Source: Capillibacterium thermochitinicola
GTDB taxonomy: Bacteria > Bacillota > UBA4882 > UBA10575
Direction: 5' to 3'
Assembly (NCBI RefSeq): GCF_013664685.1
Contig: NZ_JAAKDE010000027.1
Span: 1 to 33,554 of the forward strand
DNA: 33,554 nt
The notes beneath the pieces are model-generated. The model ran no database searches. It was not told the DNA's origin and saw nothing but the letters and a program-made list of their open reading frames with translations. The position numbers and the translations under genes were made by a program. Of the stretch, positions 33,385 to 33,554 are shown piece by piece (within the stretch, counting starts at the first letter, position 1; every line of letters starts with the position of its first letter).

Positions 33385-33409
33385 AAAAAACACCTCCTTC
33401 GTAAAGAGG
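33385..33409 (-). terminator. Terminator reading leftward near the window edge
   Basis: On the minus strand CCTCTT and AAGGAGG (one bulged G) form a short stem with a 4-base loop, followed by TG and six T. It could end a transcript entering from the right edge. Confidence 0.5.
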
Positions 33410-33424
33410 CCCTCAATTATTGAT

Positions 33425-33438
33425 AGTGTCAAGACACT
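33425..33438. repeat. Short inverted repeat near the right edge
   Basis: AGTGTC and GACACT flank AA as a perfect 14-base dyad. It lies between the edge terminator and the possible gene end at 33486. It may be an operator or part of a mobile-element end; neither is proven. Confidence 0.5.
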
Positions 33439-33485
33439 GTAGATTTTTGAACCTCACATTAGCGAACTTCCCGTCGAACTTACCG

Positions 33486-33554
33486 TCAAACTGCACTTTG
33501 TTTATTTATAGCTTTTAAAGCAATTATTGTTGGATTACTACCACTGCTGAAAAG
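33486..33554 (-). CDS. Possible C-terminal end of an AT-rich gene (runs off the window)
   Basis: An open frame enters from the right edge and stops with TGA: 22 codons reading LFSSGSNPTIIALKAINKQS then AV. The codons are much more AT-rich than in neighbouring genes, and the terminator at 33385-33409 would fit its end. The piece is far too short to name; a transposase or other acquired gene is possible. Confidence 0.3.
   Translation of the reverse strand, partial: LFSSGSNPTIIALKAINKQSAV

Noticed and set aside
33427-33432. TTGACA on the minus strand as a promoter for the MTH1187-family gene
   Set aside because: No acceptable -10 box lies 16-18 bases downstream, and a terminator stands between it and the gene.
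1-33554. CRISPR arrays, tRNA and rRNA genes, complete insertion sequences, prophage genes
   Set aside because: I looked for regular direct repeats, tRNA cloverleaf ends, rRNA motifs and transposase or integrase genes and found none that could be supported.

Overview
The window looks like the chromosome of a low-to-mid GC Firmicute-type bacterium. Supporting signs are strong GGAGG-type ribosome binding sites, many GTG and TTG starts, a canonical T-box leader, an AraR-type GntR/LacI regulator, CadC/ArsR metal regulators and intrinsic terminators with clear T-tracts. Most genes lie on the minus strand. One small disrupted protein ends in an aromatic, beta-strand-rich tail of the kind seen in outer-membrane barrels, a weak hint of a diderm Firmicute; this is inference only.

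Layout. 1-3457: a sugar-catabolism locus on the minus strand (AraR-like regulator, L-fucose/L-arabinose-isomerase-family enzyme, 5' part of an FGGY kinase) with two TTGTACG-type operators 135 bp apart. 3625-6892: a two-CBS-domain protein, a lipoprotein of unknown function and a large Old-Yellow-Enzyme/2,4-dienoyl-CoA-reductase-like flavoprotein. 7109-9400: MATE exporter and UppP. 9644-12203: cadC-cadA metal-efflux operon with promoter and operator readable. 12442-13985: methyltransferase and RluA-type pseudouridine synthase. 14083-15574: arsenic operon (arsR, a 27-codon ORF, a Cys-rich DUF2703-like protein, arsC) without a pump gene. 15656-17254: a gene remnant, a TetR regulator with two matching operators, and a small membrane protein. 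17382-19159: trpB2 under a tryptophan-specific T-box. 19189-21371: SpoU methyltransferase, Ogt, and a frameshifted ZIP transporter. 21618-22660: GT8 glycosyltransferase behind an unidentified attenuated leader. 22903-24725: a lipoprotein with a signal-peptide frameshift, then an intact ZIP paralogue. 24997-28855: a heterodimeric ABC exporter whose second subunit carries an in-frame amber codon, preceded by a leader ORF that overlaps a terminator-like hairpin. 29000-30535: chemoreceptor lacking its first membrane segment. 30648-32944: radical SAM enzyme and TetR regulator sharing an operator motif. 32986-33306: MTH1187/UPF0045 protein. The last 250 bases hold a terminator, an inverted repeat and the end of an AT-rich reading frame.

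No wholly new multi-gene system is evident. The items most worth follow-up are the GT8 leader (terminator loop complementary to an upstream segment), the ABC leader ORF/attenuator, the pumpless ars operon with a tiny coupled ORF, and the concentration of disrupted genes between about 15.6 and 29 kb. Each of the point lesions could be real decay or an assembly error.
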